Below, in pieces: positions 7,154 to 7,870 of a stretch of 7,870 nucleotides of DNA. The DNA is from an uncultured Clostridia bacterium (GTDB lineage Bacteria > Bacillota > Clostridia > TANB77 > CAG-508), in NCBI GenBank assembly GCA_944391895.1, contig CALXVF010000054.1, positions 1 to 7,870 on the forward strand, written 5' to 3'. Each line of letters starts with the position of its first letter. Within the stretch, counting starts at the first letter, position 1. The position numbers and the translations under genes are program-made. The notes below the pieces were generated by a model. That model saw nothing but the letters and a program-made list of their open reading frames with translations. It searched no databases and was not told the origin of the DNA.

Positions 7154-7190
7154 ATCCTAATATCCACCTGTTAATTTATATTTTTTATTT

Positions 7191-7219
7191 ATTATATGCT
7201 ATGTATATTCATTTTACAA
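7191..7219 (-). promoter_or_regulatory. Probable sigma-A promoter of murF-ddl-yqeK
   Basis: On the minus strand TTGTAA (7219 to 7214, 4/6) and a perfect TATAAT (7196 to 7191) are 17 bp apart. The start would be near 7184, leaving a leader of about 30 nt before the murF ATG. The inverted-repeat element ends only 13 bp upstream of the -35 box. Confidence 0.6.
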
Positions 7220-7232
7220 GTAAAAAATAAAA

Positions 7233-7450
7233 TTCGACCAAAGGGGACGCCCCTTTTTGGTCGAACTTCAGCCAAAAGGGACAGGCTTAAGCAGTAAAAT
7301 ATTAGTATTTTTCAATGTTTTTCCATTTAAAACTGCCCCTTTTTTCACTTAAAATATAAAAATTTTTTAATTTTGCCTATATATCAACATTTTTAAGGGT
7401 GTCCCTTTTGGTCGAAACTCGACCAAAAAGGGGCGTCCCCATTGGTTGAA
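7233..7450. mobile_element. MITE/REP-like element with 54-bp inverted ends
   Basis: The reverse complement of 7233-7286 aligns without gaps to 7397-7450 at 46 of 54 positions. The arms flank an AT-rich 110-bp core without coding potential. Each arm can also fold alone. In the left arm TTCGACCAAAGGGG (7233-7246) pairs with 7250-7265 around ACG. In the right arm CCCTTTTGGTCGA (7403-7415) pairs with 7419-7432 around AAC. Such GGGAC- and GGTCGA-rich palindromes look like non-autonomous mobile or REP-type repeats moved by a transposase elsewhere. No clear target duplication can be read because the flanks are A-runs. The element fills the space between ypeB and the murF promoter and may insulate the two transcripts. 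Confidence 0.7.
7425..7440 (-). terminator. Short GC hairpin plus T-run, possible ypeB terminator
   Basis: On the minus strand GGGG (7440 to 7437), loop ACG and CCCC (7433 to 7430) are followed at once by five T (7429 to 7425). It stands about 28 bp after the ypeB stop, in the direction of ypeB transcription. The stem is only 4 bp and competes with the larger hairpin at 7403-7432, so termination is uncertain. The same motif occurs in the left arm (7243-7258) on the plus strand. Confidence 0.25.
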
Positions 7451-7454
7451 AAAA

Positions 7455-7470
7455 GGCATCTCCATTGGTT
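7455..7470. repeat. Degenerate third copy of the element arm end
   Basis: GGCATCTCCATTGGTT at 7455-7470 matches GGCGTCCCCATTGGTT at 7432-7447 in 14 of 16 positions, offset 23 bp. It overlaps two bases of the ypeB stop codon, so the repeat family reaches into the end of ypeB. Confidence 0.5.
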
Positions 7471-7870
7471 ATTCTGTTAACGTTCCATCAGGTGTATTTA
7501 TAATCATAAGAATATCCTGTTCTTCTCCTGTTTCTGCATTAATATATACAATGAAGTCGTTTTCTCCTGTATTGCCTTTAAACTCATAGCATAATACTTC
7601 TGTATTCCATTCAGTAGGGATTACTGCCATTCCTGATGAGCTAACTGAGAGTCTTTTATTTACTTTTTCTCTTGCTTGTTCTACTGTAATTTTTGCTTCT
7701 GCTAGTTCTCTAGTTTCTCTATGTGAATTCAAATATCCTGTAGACTCTAACCCCAATATTTCTCCATTATCTAATGCTATTTTTACTTTTATTAAATCTG
7801 GATACATTGTTATTCCATTTTGCTTATATGCATAATTTACTGTTAGTATTCCATCCATTTTTAAATAATA
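7469..7870 (-). CDS. ypeB: YpeB-family germination protein, C-terminal part
   Basis: About 134 C-terminal residues are visible, and the frame stays open to the right edge (codons for YYLK precede the first Met at 7858), so the gene is cut by the window, not by mutation. The sequence shows the PepSY-like repeats of YpeB: VNYAYKQNGITMYPD, then KVKIALDNGEILGLE, and later FIVYINAETGEEQDILMI with a closing TPDGTLT. YpeB is needed in Bacillus for the stability and spore localisation of the cortex-lytic enzyme SleB and so for cortex hydrolysis during germination. sleB is commonly its upstream neighbour and would lie beyond the window. Its presence is the main sign that the organism, or its recent ancestor, forms spores. 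The stop codon is overlapped by a degenerate repeat arm. Confidence 0.85.
   Translation of the reverse strand, partial: YYLKMDGILTVNYAYKQNGITMYPDLIKVKIALDNGEILGLESTGYLNSHRETRELAEAKITVEQAREKVNKRLSVSSSGMAVIPTEWNTEVLCYEFKGNTGENDFIVYINAETGEEQDILMIINTPDGTLTE

Overview
The window is AT-rich and every credible gene lies on the minus strand. A YpeB-type germination protein, a murF-ddl pair and the codon usage point to a low-GC, spore-forming member of the Clostridia, possibly an uncultured gut lineage. That assignment is inferred from gene content, not from a marker gene.

Read in the direction of transcription (right to left), the window opens with the C-terminal part of ypeB (7469-7870, cut by the window edge). 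Next comes a compact 218-bp element with 54-bp imperfect inverted ends (7233-7450), which carries strong hairpins and resembles a MITE or REP element. A sigma-A-like promoter (7191-7219) then drives murF, ddl and yqeK. These three are separated by 8 bp or overlap by 1 bp, so they look like one operon. MurF and Ddl together make the D-Ala-D-Ala end of the peptidoglycan precursor; YqeK is a predicted Ap4A hydrolase. A zinc-finger-less DnaJ/CbpA-like co-chaperone follows after 47 bp.

The second half changes character. A perfect-consensus promoter (TTGACA, 17 bp, TATAAT; 3224-3252) starts a three-gene operon of a 171-aa protein and a 90-aa protein, neither recognised, and a 681-aa VirD4/TraG-type coupling ATPase. 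This is a piece of a conjugative or integrative element lying next to housekeeping genes. No relaxase, integrase or att site is visible here, so the rest of the module, if present, lies to the left.

After the coupling protein, the leftmost 310 bp hold no credible gene. They contain two tandem copies, about 116 bp apart, of a long three-tiered hairpin. The stems differ between copies by compensatory changes (at least five covarying pairs), while a 12-nt plus 8-nt internal loop is almost unchanged. This is the strongest candidate for something undescribed: a structured RNA, a structured single-stranded DNA site or a specialised terminator pair. A possible minus-strand promoter at 8-37 reads out of the window.
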